A stretch of DNA of 64,000 nt from Hevea brasiliensis (GCF_030052815.1 NC_079505.1:9588898-9652897), one strand, 5' to 3'; shown: positions 11,030-24,970, numbered from the stretch's first letter. The notes: generated by a model not told the origin, from the letters alone. A program made the numbers and translations.

Positions 11030-13619
11030 ACGTATTTATAATTTTCTAATATGTACTAATTGTGTTTCCATAGCATTTTCATACCACTACATGCCTATTC
11101 ATGTTATTCTTATGTGTAACAAATTATTTTAGTTCATTCCATATCATATGCCAAGTCATTTTATGAACCTTTCTCAAGGTCCAGATTTAGTGTCCTAAAT
11201 TCATCTAGCAAATTGGTTAAGATGGGGCCACTGTTTGGCCACACTTCCTTCACGAAAATTGTTCTAATATGTCTTGTCTTTATTTTCCTTTTTGAATCAT
11301 GTCATTTGGAGTTTTAGAACTCAAGTTATGGTCAAAGAACCACAACTGGTTCCTTAACTCACTCTAGTTCTAAAACCAGGCAGATTCTGTAGTCAATATT
11401 TCCCATATTATTTGGACATGTTATAGCCACTTTTAGGCCTAATGTTCTTCATAGAAGTTGTTACCCTATGTCTTATGATCACTCAAATTTTGAATTACAA
11501 TTTTTCAAGTTTTTTAGAATTATTTATAACCAATTAACTGGCCTAGACTCATATACCCTGTGCCAACAGGATTCTAGTTCAGGTTAGTGGCTTTGAATCA
11601 ACTTTTACGATTCATACATTCACAATTTGAGGATGGTTTCTAACACAAGGTTGGAGTCCTATTTCTTAGGCTTTTGGAAAGGTATGGTTCATCCCAATTG
11701 GAGTTTTTTAGTGGGAGATATGATTGAAAGACTGTTCTGGGGTCAAGTGGTCACTTAGGCAATTTCCAGAATTTATATGCTAATTTTAACTAGCCAATTG
11801 ACCTAGTTCCCTTAATTTCTGGGTTTTGGTCAAAAGACCAATATTATAGATCTATGTCTTTTGAAAATTTTTCCACTGGTTTCATTGTAGTTGGAGTTTT
11901 GTAGGCCAAGTTATGGCTTTTATGGCAAAACTGTTCGGGTAAGCCTATGTCCAGTAATTTTTGGACAATATGGTTCTGGACAGTTTTGTTTACCTAAATT
12001 GTGCTAGTAATTTGATTTGGTTAGAGGCTGATCTAGGTTCTGTGTTCTTCATGAAAGTTGTAGTCCTATGTCTAAGCTTTCCAATGATATAAAATTTAGG
12101 TCATTTGGACTTGTATAGAGGGAGTTATGGCCAAATGAACATGTATTATTCATTTGGTCATTTTTCTGGGTTCAGGTGCGGTCAGCTGGATTCAAATAGT
12201 AATTAGGTCACTTTGGAGACAGAATTTGGGCATAGTTTCTTCATATAAAATGGAGTAGCTTGGCCTTAGTTTCATCTCCAATTGGCCTCACACCAATTCG
12301 AGCAACACAATGTAAGTTATGGTTGTCTAAGCATGCTAGACTCATTAGTCCAGAAATCCTGCATGAAAACACACTCCCAATTTTCAATTTCCTCCAACTC
12401 CCAAATTACACATGGCATTCATGGCACTTCTATAAGCAACAATTCATCTCAACTAGGTCAATTTCAAGCATAAGACAAAATCTCCAATTCATGATCACAA
12501 ACCCTAATTTCAAAGTTTCAATCTCATGCATTCATCCATGCAAATCAATTTCTACTACTTTAAACTTCATTATTCAACTTCATTAACCAAATCAAAGTAT
12601 CAAGACCATGAATTCCATTCACTTCCTAGGGCTACTGACATTCAAGTTTCCATATACTCAAGGTTTTCTTTTGATTTCGTGAAATTTACACTAAGTTTTT
12701 ACATGCTTATGCTAGTTAAAGAAGAAAAGAAACTTGTTAAGTGCACTAATCTCACTAGTGACCAACTTGATCTTGCCTAAACTTCACTTTTCCTTCACTT
12801 CTTGGCTGCCACTATCTTCCTCAAGGTGTCATATAAATTTTTTGTGAAGGGACTTAGGAGTTTTTGGGTGAGAATGGAGGGGATTTCAAGCTTGCAAGAT
12901 CAAAAATGGTGGGAGCTTGCAAGAGACATGGTTCGGCCATAGAAGAAGACTAAGGAAGAAGATGGATTTTCTTTTGGTCAAATTTGTCTGTTGTATGCAT
13001 ATTTATCCATTTTAATTTAGGTGTTAAATTTTAATTGGTTAAAATTTTAATTTAAACCTTTATGATATCATGTATGCTTATGTCACAATCAGTATTTAAA
13101 TTTTCTTTTCTTTCTTTTTCTCTACTCATTTTTCATTACAAAAATTCATAATTTAATTCACTTTAATTATTTCATTCTCACTCTTTTTGATATTCATTTA
13201 GGTTAAAATTCAATTCTGGGGTTGAAATGACCAAAATACCCTTCATTATACTTATTGGGTCATTTTTATCTGTACCAATTAACTAATTTTCTTGAATTTT
13301 CTTTTACATTTTTAATGTCATTTATACCTCATAAAAGCTCCAATTAAGTTCTAAAAATTATTTCTTAGGGTTCCTCACGGGTTTGGAGTTAGCAACTGTC
13401 TTCACAGTCACTTCCCAGTATAGTCACCCATCGCTGCGACCCCGGCTCGTTTAACTGAGTTGTACTTCGCTTTTTTTACTTTTCTTTAATTTTACTTAGT
13501 CTTTATTCAATCAATTTATGTTTTCTCACTTTATTTTGAGTGTAGTTTCAGACATCCTGACTATCCGAATAGACATTAGTCATTGGAACAGGATGACTAC
13601 CTAAAGTGAGGGTGTTACA
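11030..13619 (-). repeat. LTR fragment C (Tekay-type), interrupted by fragment B
   Basis: An LTR interior that ends in GAGGGTGTTACA at 13619. It carries six successive ~195-200-bp modules; their TATGTCT-type boxes lie near 11268, 11467, 11660, 11853, 12067 and ~12259. Near the end is the usual block CAGACATCCTGACTATCCG. The rest of this LTR lies left of the window. It holds no coding sequence. Confidence 0.8.
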
Positions 13620-16305
13620 CTTTCTCCCCATAAAACCCTAAGCTCCCTTCATTAAAAATCATCCCCACACCTAGGCAAAGAGATTGGCTACCAAGAAGTG
13701 AAGAAATTTCAAAGTTTACACAAGTCTAAGAAGTGTCTACAAGAGGTTGGCGCACTATAACCCTTCCTTTCACTTATAGGTGTAGTAAGCATGCCAAATT
13801 AGTGTAGAAATTCATGAAATTGAAAGAAATTGTTAAGTAATTGAACACTCTAAATTTCGACAGCCTTGGTGTCCATAAGGGTTTGATGATTTCTTGAATA
13901 TGAACTTGCTTAATGATGATGATTGATGATTATAAGTGTATTATAAAGTTGTATGGATTGAAGTGCATGAATTATAGAATTTTAAGTTAGGGTTTTCCTC
14001 AAAAATTGGGACTTTTATGTTATGGCTTACAATTAACCTTTTTGAAATGAATTTTTTATCAATAGAAGTGCCATGTATGCCAAATTGTAGTTTGGGAGAT
14101 TGGAGGAAATTGAATTGGGAGTGTACTTTTCATGCAGGTTATGGGACTCCTTAAGTCTAGTGTTGTTTTTTACCTATAACTAGATTTTTGTTGCTCCAAT
14201 CGGTATGAGGCCAATTGGAGATGAAACTAGGGCCCAAATGCTCCATTTTTCATGAAGAAACCATGCCCAAATGCTGTCCACAAATTGACTTAATTACTGT
14301 TTGAATCCGACTTACCAAATCCTGAACCCAGAAAAATGACCAAATGAACAGTACATGTTCATTTGGTCAAAACTCCCTCTAGGAAGGTCAGAATGACCTG
14401 ATTTTTATACCATTGGAAAGGCAAAAGATATGAGCACAACTTTCTTGAAGAACACAGAACCCATAATTGCCTCTAACCAAATCAAATTGCTAGCAAAATT
14501 TAGGTTAACAAAACATTCCAAAACCAAACTGCCCAGAAATTCTAGACTGACATACCCGACCATTTTTGGTAAAAAGGCCATAACTTGGTCTACAAAATTG
14601 TAATTGTAATGAAACTAGTGCAAATTATAAGACATAGATCTACAATATTGGTGTTTTGACCAGAACCTAGATCCTAAGGGAACTAAGTCAAATTGTTAGA
14701 ATAATTTAGTACACCAAATCCTAGAATTTGCCTCAACCACCACTTGACCCTGCACGCTTTTATACTATAACTTTCACTAGGAAATCCCAAATGGGATGAG
14801 CCAAACTGTTCTGGAAACCTAAGAGACAGGGTTCCAACTTTGATTCAGAAACCTGCCTCAAATTTAGAGTGTAAGAACCTTGAAATGGGAGTCAAAACCA
14901 CTGACCTGAACCTGAAATTCTGTAGACATAGGGTACCTGAGTCGTGGCCAGTTAATTGGCTATAACTAATTATAAAAAACTTGAAAAATTGTAATTCAAA
15001 ATTTTGAGTGATCATAAGACGTAGGGAACAACTTCTATGGAGAACATTAGGCCTAAAAGTGGCTGTAACATATCCAAAAAATTAGGGAAAGATTGACTCC
15101 AGAATCTGTCCGGTTCTGGAACTAGAGTGAGTTAAGGAATCAGTTATGGTAATTTGACCATAACTTGAGTTCTAAAACTTCAAATGACATAAATCAAAAA
15201 GGAAAACAAAGACAAGACATAGAGAAACAACTTCCATGAAGGAAGTGTGGCCAAACAGTGGCCACATCTTGATCAATTTGTTAGGTGAACTTAAGAGATC
15301 AAATCTGGACCTTGAGAAAGGTTCATAAAATGACTTGTTATATGATATGAAGTTAATCAAAATGAATTGATAAATATAAAAGTGACATGAATATGCATGT
15401 GGGACATATGTTTCCCATCATAAGTAACATGAAAATATTATTAAATATAACTAGTACATAATATGAAACTATAAATACTTAATAATATTAAATTGCCCAA
15501 AGTATACCTAGACTTATATATATAGCATGGATCGATTGATATATCAATTAGGGACTAAAGATTGCAGTACTGCCCACAGGAATAATCATTGATAGACAAT
15601 ATATGTCTAAGATGGATGTTCTACTAGCTTTATGCCTGCCCATTGGCCATTGTACCTGATTTTATTTTTGGCTTCATGCCTACCGCTGGCCTTGTGCCTA
15701 ACATGATAGATGTATACATGTTAGACATACGGATGTTTAACTAGTATACTCCCGTGTATCCAGTCTTTATAGTTTGTTATAGGTTACTTGGGCATAAATA
15801 TGAGCAATAAGATTTAAATGTCATAAATAAACAAAGAATATCCTAATAATTTACTTGCTCCCAAAATTCATAAAATATGTAGATGACTTAGAAATTTATG
15901 AAACTATACATAGAATAATTATTTTAATTGTTTAATTATTTTTCCTTTATTTTATGCATCACTAAGCGTTATGCTTAGCGTTGGTTTTTCCATCACGCAG
16001 GTATAGGAGACCACCACCAGCAGCAGCAGTAAAGCACCGATAGAGGATTGATCAGATTTTCTACAGTGTTGGTGTCACCTCATCATTTATTTTGATAGGG
16101 CTCATGTACATATTAGATGTTGCATTTTGATCATTGCACATAAGTAAATGTTGTAAATCATTTTGAGTTGTAAATAAATTGTAAATTGTTGTATATGAAT
16201 GAAACATATATTTTCTTGAAATTGTATGAGCAGAAATGATATGACATGGAATATTAAAAAAAAATAAGATTGATAGTATAATATATGATATGAAATTGTT
16301 TTTAA
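13620..16305 (+). repeat. LTR D, left segment (Tekay-type, inverted relative to A-C)
   Basis: This stretch is the reverse complement of the family's LTR interior. It shows the same modules reversed, with AGACATA-type boxes at ~14231, 14427, 14630, 14824, 15018 and 15215, and the LTR stem-loop at 15962-15978. It is cut on the left by fragment C and on the right by solo LTR E. It resumes at 20448. No gene is seen in it. Confidence 0.8.
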
Positions 16306-19300
16306 TGTAACACTCTCACTGTAGCAATTTTGTATATTCTACTGTTCCAGTGACCGGTGTTGGTCCGGACAGCTAGAACGTCTGGAAAAATATTTAGACT
16401 AGAGTGAAGAGTCATAAATAACTTAAATAATAATAAGAAAAATTTAAGAAAAATCTTAGAAATAAAATACAACCAAGTTAAATGAGTCGATGCCCTAGTG
16501 ATGGGTAACCTAGTGGGAAGCTGCGGTCTTCTTAACTAGAAGCCCTAAACCTGTGAGAAAATTCATAAAATAATTTTTGAGACTCCAGAGAAGAGTCATT
16601 GAGGTTTCTATGGTATTAGAATGCCAAGAAAATATTTAGAAAAAATTTTCAATCGGTACAGACAATTTTAGCTGTTAAGCCAAACGGAGGGCATTTTGGT
16701 CATTTTGTCTTTAAAGATGATTTTTGGCCAACTTGTCCAGTTAAGTAAATAATTATTATGATCTAAAATATGAACAAATATTTCTAAAAATTGAATTGAA
16801 AATGAGTAGAGAAAAGAAGAAAAGAAAATGAAAGAAAATACCTAATTATGACATCATATAATGTCATTAAGAACCTATCCACCAATCACCATTCAACAAG
16901 CTTACATAAAACCATTAAAAAGAGATAAAATTGACAAAACAAATCTGTTGTCTTCCTCATTGCTTCAGCTGGCTGAACCCATTCTTTTCTCTCTTCCTCC
17001 ATTAGTTCTTCATTCAAGCTCCATTCTCCCACTCAATTCTACCATAAAGCCTCTAGTCTTCTTCACAAAAACTTGATTTTACCTCTTGGGAAAGTTTTTG
17101 GCAACCAAGAAAAGCCAAGAAAGTGAAGGAATTGGTTGGGAAAATTCTGCTCAAAAAGTGTTAGTGCCTATACTCACTTCCCTATCTTTTTAATCCTTGT
17201 TAGGAAGACAAATTAAATGAGAGTTTATTGAAAAATTGAACAAAACAATTACATTGAAGTATGTATGAAAATTGGTAGCCATGGGAGAAGGATGATATTT
17301 GTTGATTTGTATGACTTGAATTGTTTAGAAGTGGTTTGGGATGAGATAACTTGAGTTAGATGTTGAACTATGTGTGTTGGATGTGTTAGATGACATGAAA
17401 ATCATGAAATGGACACTTGGGAATTAGGGTTTGTGAAAAAAAATTAGAGTTTGCTTATGAAATGATATATTAACCTTGTAATGGTCAAATAGTGACCATT
17501 TGAATGTGTGTCAGAAGGAATTGAAGTGAGTAAGAATGTTGGAGTTGAACCTAGGCATGCTGCCCTTGGTAACCTGCAGGACTGGTTGTGAGTCCAGCAG
17601 GTTTGGGCAGCCATAAATGGAGTTTTATAGGTTCAATTAATGCAAAGATAATTGAACATGAAGCTAGACACATAATGGCACAACTTTGGTGAAGAAACCC
17701 TGCCCAGAAAACCAAACCAAGTTGACCTAAAAATTACCCTAATCTGAGTAACCAACAGGCTATACCTGGAAAATGACCAAATAAACAGTTTTTGTTCAAA
17801 TGGTCATAACTCAGTGTAGGAAAGTTCAATTGATCTGAAATTTTACCAGAAGAAAGCTGAGACATAGACCTAAAACTTTCATGAAGAACATAAATCCAAA
17901 TTCTGACCATAACCCAGTCAAATTGCCAACCAAACTTAGGTCACCAAATCTGGCAGAACCAAATTGCCCAGAAATTCTGGGTACAGGTCAATCCGGCCAG
18001 TTATGGTAAAATGACCATAACTTGAGCTACAAAACTCCAAATGGAGTGATTCAAAAAGGAAATTAAAGAAGACACATAAAGGAACAAATTTAATGAAGAA
18101 AATTTTGCCAAATTTCTATTGTAACAATGACCAATGGAACAGTAAACTTAGGGTATGAAATCTGAAATTTTTGAATAACATGAAATAAGCTTTGAAATGG
18201 TATTGGCAACCAATACCAACAACTTTAGAATGCAAAATGTGGTATCTTGGTGAACTTAGGTTCAATAAATTTATTATGTATTAAAAAGTCAACAATTTGA
18301 GTGAATAGTAATGTGAATAGTAATACAAAGACACAAAGTGTAATAACTAAATTGGTAGAGAAAATTAAGATATGAAATTTGGAATCCATGAAACATTCAT
18401 GGATTACTTGGAATAGAAATAGTAATTCACCTAAATAACTTAATGAATATTTAAGTTATGTGATTATATAGTTAAGATTTGTATTCCCATTACTAGTAGG
18501 TCTAATAAAACATAAGTAATACCACTTGAATATGAAATAACATTAACCTAGATTGATTGTTGAGTATAAATGGGATGAGGTTTACATTAGGATTTATGTT
18601 TCCATTACAAATAAGATAATAACACCTTGTATGAGTTATGAATTCATATAAATATTGTAATGAATAAATGAAATACATGAAAATATGAATGGAACATTAG
18701 TTTTCTTTATAAGAGAAAGGAAGAATGTTTTGAGTACAATGGTACATGAATACTATTGTTTTGAATTGTGATCAATATGAATAACATAATGAATGAATAA
18801 ATGAACCATACTAATGTATGAATGAGACATTAGTTCTCATTATTGTAGAAAGGAAAAGTACTTTGAGTACAATGATATAAAGGATAATTGATGTGAATTG
18901 TGATCATATATGTGATCAAATGAATGTATACATTATAATTGAAAATTATTATGAAATAATGAAGTCATAAAACACAATATATTAATATTTAATGATATTA
19001 TGTGCCCTTGTATTGCCTAGACATGTGTGTCAGATTGGATAGTTTGGCATGCCAATAGGGTATTGTTTTAGCAGTACTGCGAAAGGCTTTATGCCTGTTT
19101 TCATGGCTTTATGCCTGTATTCATGGTTTTATACCCGCACTAATGGCTTTAATGCCCGATTATGTGTTATCATGGCTTTTTAGCCATATTGACTGCATAC
19201 GTGGTTGACGTTCTGCGTCCCATGGTATAACGGCCTGAGGCACCGTGGTGTCCAGTGCCAACGACTCGTTATTCAGTTTAGTCAGCCTATCGTAGGTTAC

Positions 19301-20447
19301 TTGGGCAGTCTAATTTATTAAAATAAGTTATGAATATTAGTAATTAAAAATGCTAGAAAGTAAATAAATGAGAAGAAATTCTAAAATAAATTAGATTGGC
19401 TCCAAAAAATTTATTCCTTAGAATGATTTGAAGTAAATTAAACTAGTTCTAAAAATTTTAAATATTACGAAATGATTGTAAACAACTTAGAAAGTATCAA
19501 GGAAGTGATAAAAAGACTAGTAGAAGAATTATAACTTAAATAACATTACAAATGTGATTTTCATAAGAATATAAGTATAAGTATGAATTTTAGATTTATT
19601 TATACATTATATAAATGATTATTGTAAACTTATGAAAGAAGTGATTCTAGAGAGTAACATAAATGACGAAAGATGTATTGTATGGAAAATTTCATATGAA
19701 CCCAGTAAAATCTTTTAGTATAGAAAATATGCTCTAATTATTTTTACTTGTTATATTATTGCACCACTAAGCAGCAATGCTTAGCGCAATGGATTTGTTT
19801 CCTCGCGTAGGTACTGAAGTTAAAGCCCAACGAATATCAAACAGAGATTTTAGAGTTCTGATCTGCCGAGTGTTCAAGGTTGTCACCTCCTCAGCAATGC
19901 ATGTAGATAGGGCCCATATAGATCATATTATGTATTTTGTGCATTATAATTAGTTATTATTTGTAATGTAAACTATGAATTATATGTTGAAATATAGATT
20001 ATGGAACTGTAATTAATTTATAGATCATGTAAATTATGAATTTATGTAATCAGTCTGTAAATCATGTAAATTAATGAAACTTGAGAACTTATATACATAA
20101 ATTGTGCAGGAATGGAAATGTATGGAGATGATTATGAAATTGAAATGTATGGATGAGATTTGAAATATGAGAAAATTATGAGAATGATTGATGAGATAAT
20201 TATGATTAGCATGGATAAGATTTTATTTTGAAAATATTGTTGTTTTTCAAACAGGTGAATATTGAAATACACCAAACGATAATAAAATAGGAGAAACTCC
20301 GCTGGTTTCTCCGTCGAAAAATAATTGATATTAAATTAAACGAATTCAAAATTCTAAAAAAAATAAAGTAAGATAAGTAAGGGTGCTCCAGCACTAATTG
20401 TAGCACGCCTTGCTCGGCTACACTATCGTCGGGTGAGGGGTGTTACA
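16306..20447 (+). repeat. Solo LTR E (Tekay-type, 4142 bp) with 5-bp target duplication
   Basis: A complete LTR from TGTAACACTCTCACTGTAG at 16306 to GAGGGGTGTTACA at 20447, in plus orientation. It is flanked by the direct repeat TTTAA at 16301-16305 and 20448-20452, which is the expected 5-bp target duplication. There is no internal region, so this is a solo LTR left by recombination between two LTRs of a former full element. It interrupts LTR D. Short ORFs inside are not conserved coding sequence. Confidence 0.93.
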
Positions 20448-20675
20448 TTTAACAGGTGAATGGCAGAACCCGCCGTGTAGTAATAAAACAGAGGAGACTC
20501 TGTTTGGATCTCCACAAAAATAAAATGTGATAAAAAAAATTTTCCTACACATAGAATAATATAAATAAATGAAATTTAAATTAATACGGTATAAGACAAG
20601 ATAAGACAGGGTACTCTAGCACCGAATATAGCACACCTTGCTCAACTACAATATAGACGGGTGAGGGGTGTTACA
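20448..20675 (+). repeat. LTR D, right terminal segment
   Basis: It repeats, in diverged form, the terminal 230 bases of solo LTR E and ends in GTGAGGGGTGTTACA at 20675. It joins 13620-16305 once E and one copy of TTTAA are removed. Confidence 0.88.
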
Positions 20676-20773
20676 GAGTTTATCCTACATATCAAAAAAG
20701 TCTTTAGGACACAGAGCAGGTCTGCACATCACAAAAGCCTCTAGAATACAGAGTACATTCTACAAGGTTGTCC
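20676..20773. other. Unassigned 98-bp spacer between LTR D and element F
   Basis: I recognise no gene or repeat in it. It is the only sequence between two LTR ends and may be a remnant of the older target DNA. Its last five bases (TGTCC) do not match the five bases beyond the far end of element F (GTACC). Confidence 0.5.
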
Positions 20774-23246
20774 TGTGACACCCCTTATCTGTCTACAGTG
20801 TAGCCGAGCAAGACATGTCACACTCAGTGCTGGAGCACCCTAACTTATCTGACTTTATTGCTTTAATAATTTTTAACTTATTATATTTTAATATCAATTA
20901 TTTTTCTATGGAGAAACCAGTGGAGTTTCCCTTGTTTTATTAGCGTTTGGCATATTTCAATATTCATCTGTTTGAAATTCAACAATATTTTCAAAATACA
21001 ATCTTATCCATGCTAATCATAATTATCTCATCAATCATTCTCATAATTTTCTCATATTTCAAATCTCATCCATACATTTCAATTTCATAATCATTTCCAT
21101 ACATTTCCATTCATACTCAATTCATATATAAAAATGTTCAAATTACATAAATTTACATGATTTATAAACTAATTACACAAGTTCATAATTTACATAATGT
21201 ACAAAATACATAAAATAACTTATATGGGCCCTATCTACATGCATTGCTGAGGAGGTAACAACCTTGAATACTTCAGACACTTCTGCAGATCAGAATTTCA
21301 AGATCTCTGTTTAATAATCGCTGGGCTTTACCTTCAGTACCTGCGCGAAGGAAATAAATCCATCGCGTTAAGCATTTCTGCTTAGTGGTGCAACAATATA
21401 ACAAGAAAATAATATATACAAATAAAGAAAGAAATGAATCATAATTTGGTCAACTCTCCTTTGTTCTAATTTATTCCTCTTCAGAAGCTTTTAATTCTTA
21501 AATTCACTATACCATCCCCAAAAATTCCTAGAAATTAAGTTATATCTCTATTGCTAATCTTTTTATCATTTCTTTCAATACTTTCTAGGTTATCGCAGAT
21601 TATTTCATAATAATTAAATTTTAATACCTTTCTAATTCATTTCAATTCTTTCTGCTAAATAACTAATCTAATTTATTTTAAATATTCTTACTCATTTATT
21701 TAATTTTTAATATTTTCAGTTGCTAATATTCTTAACTTTTTGTTTAGTCGAAGGCTAATTACATCTTATGATATTAATTCTTTCTAGCATTTTATTAATC
21801 GTTTTCTTGATGATTTTGAGTCTCTTTTTATTGTAATCATTCTCATTCTTTATCTTGATATTTAATCTCCTTACTTCCTTTAATAATCAATTAAATTATA
21901 TTTATACTTTTCCATGCCCAACTAACCTATACAAATTGACCAGACTAGATACACGGGTAAACTAGCACTGGATACAAATTGATATTTAATACCTCGGGCC
22001 GTCACACCATCAGTCACAATGTGTCTCCTGATGTGCAAATAGAATGGCTAATAAGCCATAAAAGCAATAAGGCATAAAGCCAAGTGTAACATCATAATCA
22101 GTATAGCCATAGGCTATCATATCACAAAATGGCATGAAGCCATATGCAGTACTGCTATCAGAACCCTATTGGTATGTCAATCTATCCAAACCAATCACAC
22201 TAGGCCTACTAGGGCATATTACAAAGTTATTTCTTGAATATTTATACTTAACATGTAAGGTTACTATTTATTTAGTCATTTAAGTCAAAATATTGACTTT
22301 CTTATATATAATAGTTACATGAGTTTTAATCACATAGATTTACCACATTTTGGTTCCCAAAAGTATTGGCATTAGTTGCCAATCCATACTTCTAACCAAT
22401 GGAAAATAAATAAAAAATTTCAGTTTTGGGTGCTAGAGTTCACTGTTCCATTAGGCCATTCTACAGTGAGAATTTGGCCAACTGTTCTTGATCAAAGTTG
22501 TTCTTTATTGTGTCTAGTTACATTTCACTTTTTGAATCACCCCATTTCGAGTTTTCTAGCTCAAGTCATGGCTATTTCACCATAACTGGTCTGATTGCCT
22601 TTACCCAGAATTTATGGGCAATTTTTGGTTCTGCCAGATTTGGTAATTCAAATTTGGATAGCAATTTCATTCAGTTAAGTCTAGAATTTGAGTTTATGTT
22701 CTACATAAAAGTTGTAGGGCTATGTCTCAGCTTTCTTTCTGTATAAAATTCAGGTCAATTGGACCTTTCTACACTGAGTTATGACCAAATGAATGAACAT
22801 TGCTCATTTGGTTATTTTCCAGGGATAGCATATTGGTTACCCGGATTAGGTCACTTTGTAGGGCCACTTATTTTGGTTTTCTGGGATAGATTCCTTCATC
22901 AAAGTTGTTGCATTTTGTGTCTTGTTTAACCTCCAATTGGCTTTGCACCAATTAGAGTTACCTAGTTTGAGTTATAACCCCAAGAGCACACTAGACTCAA
23001 AGGGTCCAGAATGCACACTTAAGGCAGTCTAATTCTTTACATTAGTTAATGTCACCAATCACTCCATTTTCAATTCAAACTACACCAAATGGTCACTAAA
23101 TGACCATTACAATATCATTTTGTGTTCAATTGTATCTACCCTATATTTGAGTTTCAAACCCTAGCCCTAAAATTCCAAAGTTTCAAATTCTTGCACTAAA
23201 CTCATAAATTAATGTTTTAAGTGAAACAATCATATCAAGGGCAGCC

Positions 23247-23261
23247 TATTCACTCATTTAA
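23247..23261. repeat. Left target-site duplication of the RTE LINE
   Basis: TATTCACTCATTTAA, identical to 26552-26566. The uninterrupted site in the other LTR of element F (about 54738-54752) carries it once. Confidence 0.95.
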
Positions 23262-23280
23262 AACTCAACTCAACTCAACT
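23262..23280 (-). repeat. 3' tail of the RTE LINE, (TTGAG)n
   Basis: On the minus strand the element ends in three full TTGAG units plus TT, directly against the target duplication. Short tandem tails of this sort are typical of RTE elements. Confidence 0.85.
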
Positions 23281-23549
23281 AAGCCTTTATTCAAAAAATT
23301 TGAGGTCGGTTATATGGATTCGCTTTCTCCACTCTAAATGATTTTGGGTCAAATCCTTAGAAATGTGTAATGCTTCTAGGTCATGTTATACTACTCTCCT
23401 CCAAATCAATTTAGGTATACCCATTTTTTCTTTCTATCCTCTAACCTAATGTGCTCTACTTATCTAATCAGAGTCTCCGTATGTCTACACTTCACATGAC
23501 CAAACCACATCAATCTCCTTTCTCTAAACTTATCTTCAATTGGCACCAC

Positions 23550-23951
23550 TCATACATTATCTCTAATACTCTCATTACGGACTTTATCTAGTCTAGTATG
23601 GCCACTCATCCACCTTAACATTCTCATCTCTGCAACTCTTATCTTAGACACATACGACTCTTTCAGTGCCCAACACTCATTACCATATAACATAGCCAGT
23701 CGTATGGTTGTACGGTAAAATTTTCCTTTCAATTTATTAGGAATCTTACGATCACATAAAACTCCCGTGGCACGTCTCTACTTCAACCATCTGGCTTTAA
23801 TCCTATGACTAACATCCTCCTCACAACCCCCATCTACTTGAAGGACTGAGCCTAGATATTTAAAGTGATTACTTTGGGGCAGTATCACTCCATTCAAACT
23901 AACTCCTTCCCTATTACCAGTTTGGCCTTCACTGAACTTACAATGCATGTA
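23550..23951 (-). pseudogene. C-terminal region of the RTE LINE protein
   Basis: Downstream of the polymerase the minus strand encodes a segment with FYRTTIRLAMLYGNECWALK and RVAEMRMLRWMSGHTRLDKV, the conserved C-terminal part of plant RTE polyproteins. A Trp codon in the upstream GWLKWRR-type motif is now TAG, and another stop follows the RDNV segment near 23550. The function of this domain is not well known; it is thought to assist RNA binding or targeting. The segment is dead in this copy. Confidence 0.75.
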
Positions 23952-24818
23952 TTATGTCTTTGTTCTACTTAACTTAAAACCCTTTGACTCTAGAGTACTT
24001 CTCCAAAGTTCTAGCTTTCTATTGACTCCTTCTCGTGTCTCATCTATCAGAACAATATCATCCGCAAACATCATGCACCAAGGAATACTCTCTTGTAAAT
24101 GTTTCGTCAGTTCATCTAAAACTAATGTAAAAAGGTAAGGGCTTATGACTGATCCTTGGTGTAATCTGATTGAGATCGGAAAATCTCTTGTGTCCCCTCC
24201 CACTGTGCGCACAATAGTAGTTGCTCCTTCATACATATCTTTCAATACTTGTATGTACCTAATAGATATCCTCTTTTGTTCTAACACATTCCATAAGACC
24301 TCTCTTGGAACACTATCATAAGCCTTCTCCAAATCAATAAAAACCATGTGTAGATCTTTCTTCATATCTCTATATTTCTCCATCAAGCTTCTAATGAGAA
24401 AGATCGCTTCCATAGTTGAACGATTGGGCATGAAACCAAATTGATTGAGAGAGATAGAAGTATCATGACGTAGTCGATGCTCCACAACTCTCTCTCACAA
24501 CTTCATAGTATGGCTCATGAGTTTAATTACCCTATAGTTTGAGCAACTCTGTATGTCTCCCTTATTTTTAAAAATAGGCACTAAAATACTCTTCCTCCAT
24601 TCATCAGGCATTTTCTTTGAGTTTAGAATCTTATTAAATAATTTAGTTAACCATGCAACTCCCATATCTCCCAAATACTTCCACACTTCAATTGGTATTT
24701 CATCGGGTCCACAGGCTTTACCCACTTTCATTCTCTTAAGTGCTTCATTTACTTCTAAAGATCTAATCCTTCTAGTATAATTCACATTCTTTTCTATTGT
24801 TCTATAATCTACATTCAC
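23952..24818 (-). pseudogene. Reverse transcriptase of the RTE LINE
   Basis: Two pieces in the same minus frame are separated by one TGA at about 24495, where the family has a Trp codon (MKL-W-ERV). The first piece has the fingers region (KACGPDEIPIEVWKYLG, KNKGDIQSCSNYR). The second has [17 protein letters not shown], the first catalytic Asp in [20 protein letters not shown], a [12 protein letters not shown] segment and the active site FADDIVL at ~24051-24071. A further stop (TAA) follows KTLSRTKT-like sequence near 23952. It would copy the element's RNA at a nicked target site. The motifs are well preserved, so inactivation is fairly recent. Confidence 0.9.
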
Positions 24819-24970
24819 GCTATTACTATTTTGACTATTATTAAAGAGATCATTAAAATAATTTCTTCATCTTTCTTTAATGTCCTCATCTTTCACCAAC
24901 ACTTTTCCTTCTTTATCCTTAACGCACCTAACTTGATTGAGATCTTGACATTTCCTTTCTCTCCTCCTTG

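Noticed and set aside
12260..12780. Overlapping plus-strand ORFs in LTR fragment C
   Set aside because: They have no recognised domain, lie in LTR modules and are not kept in the related LTRs.
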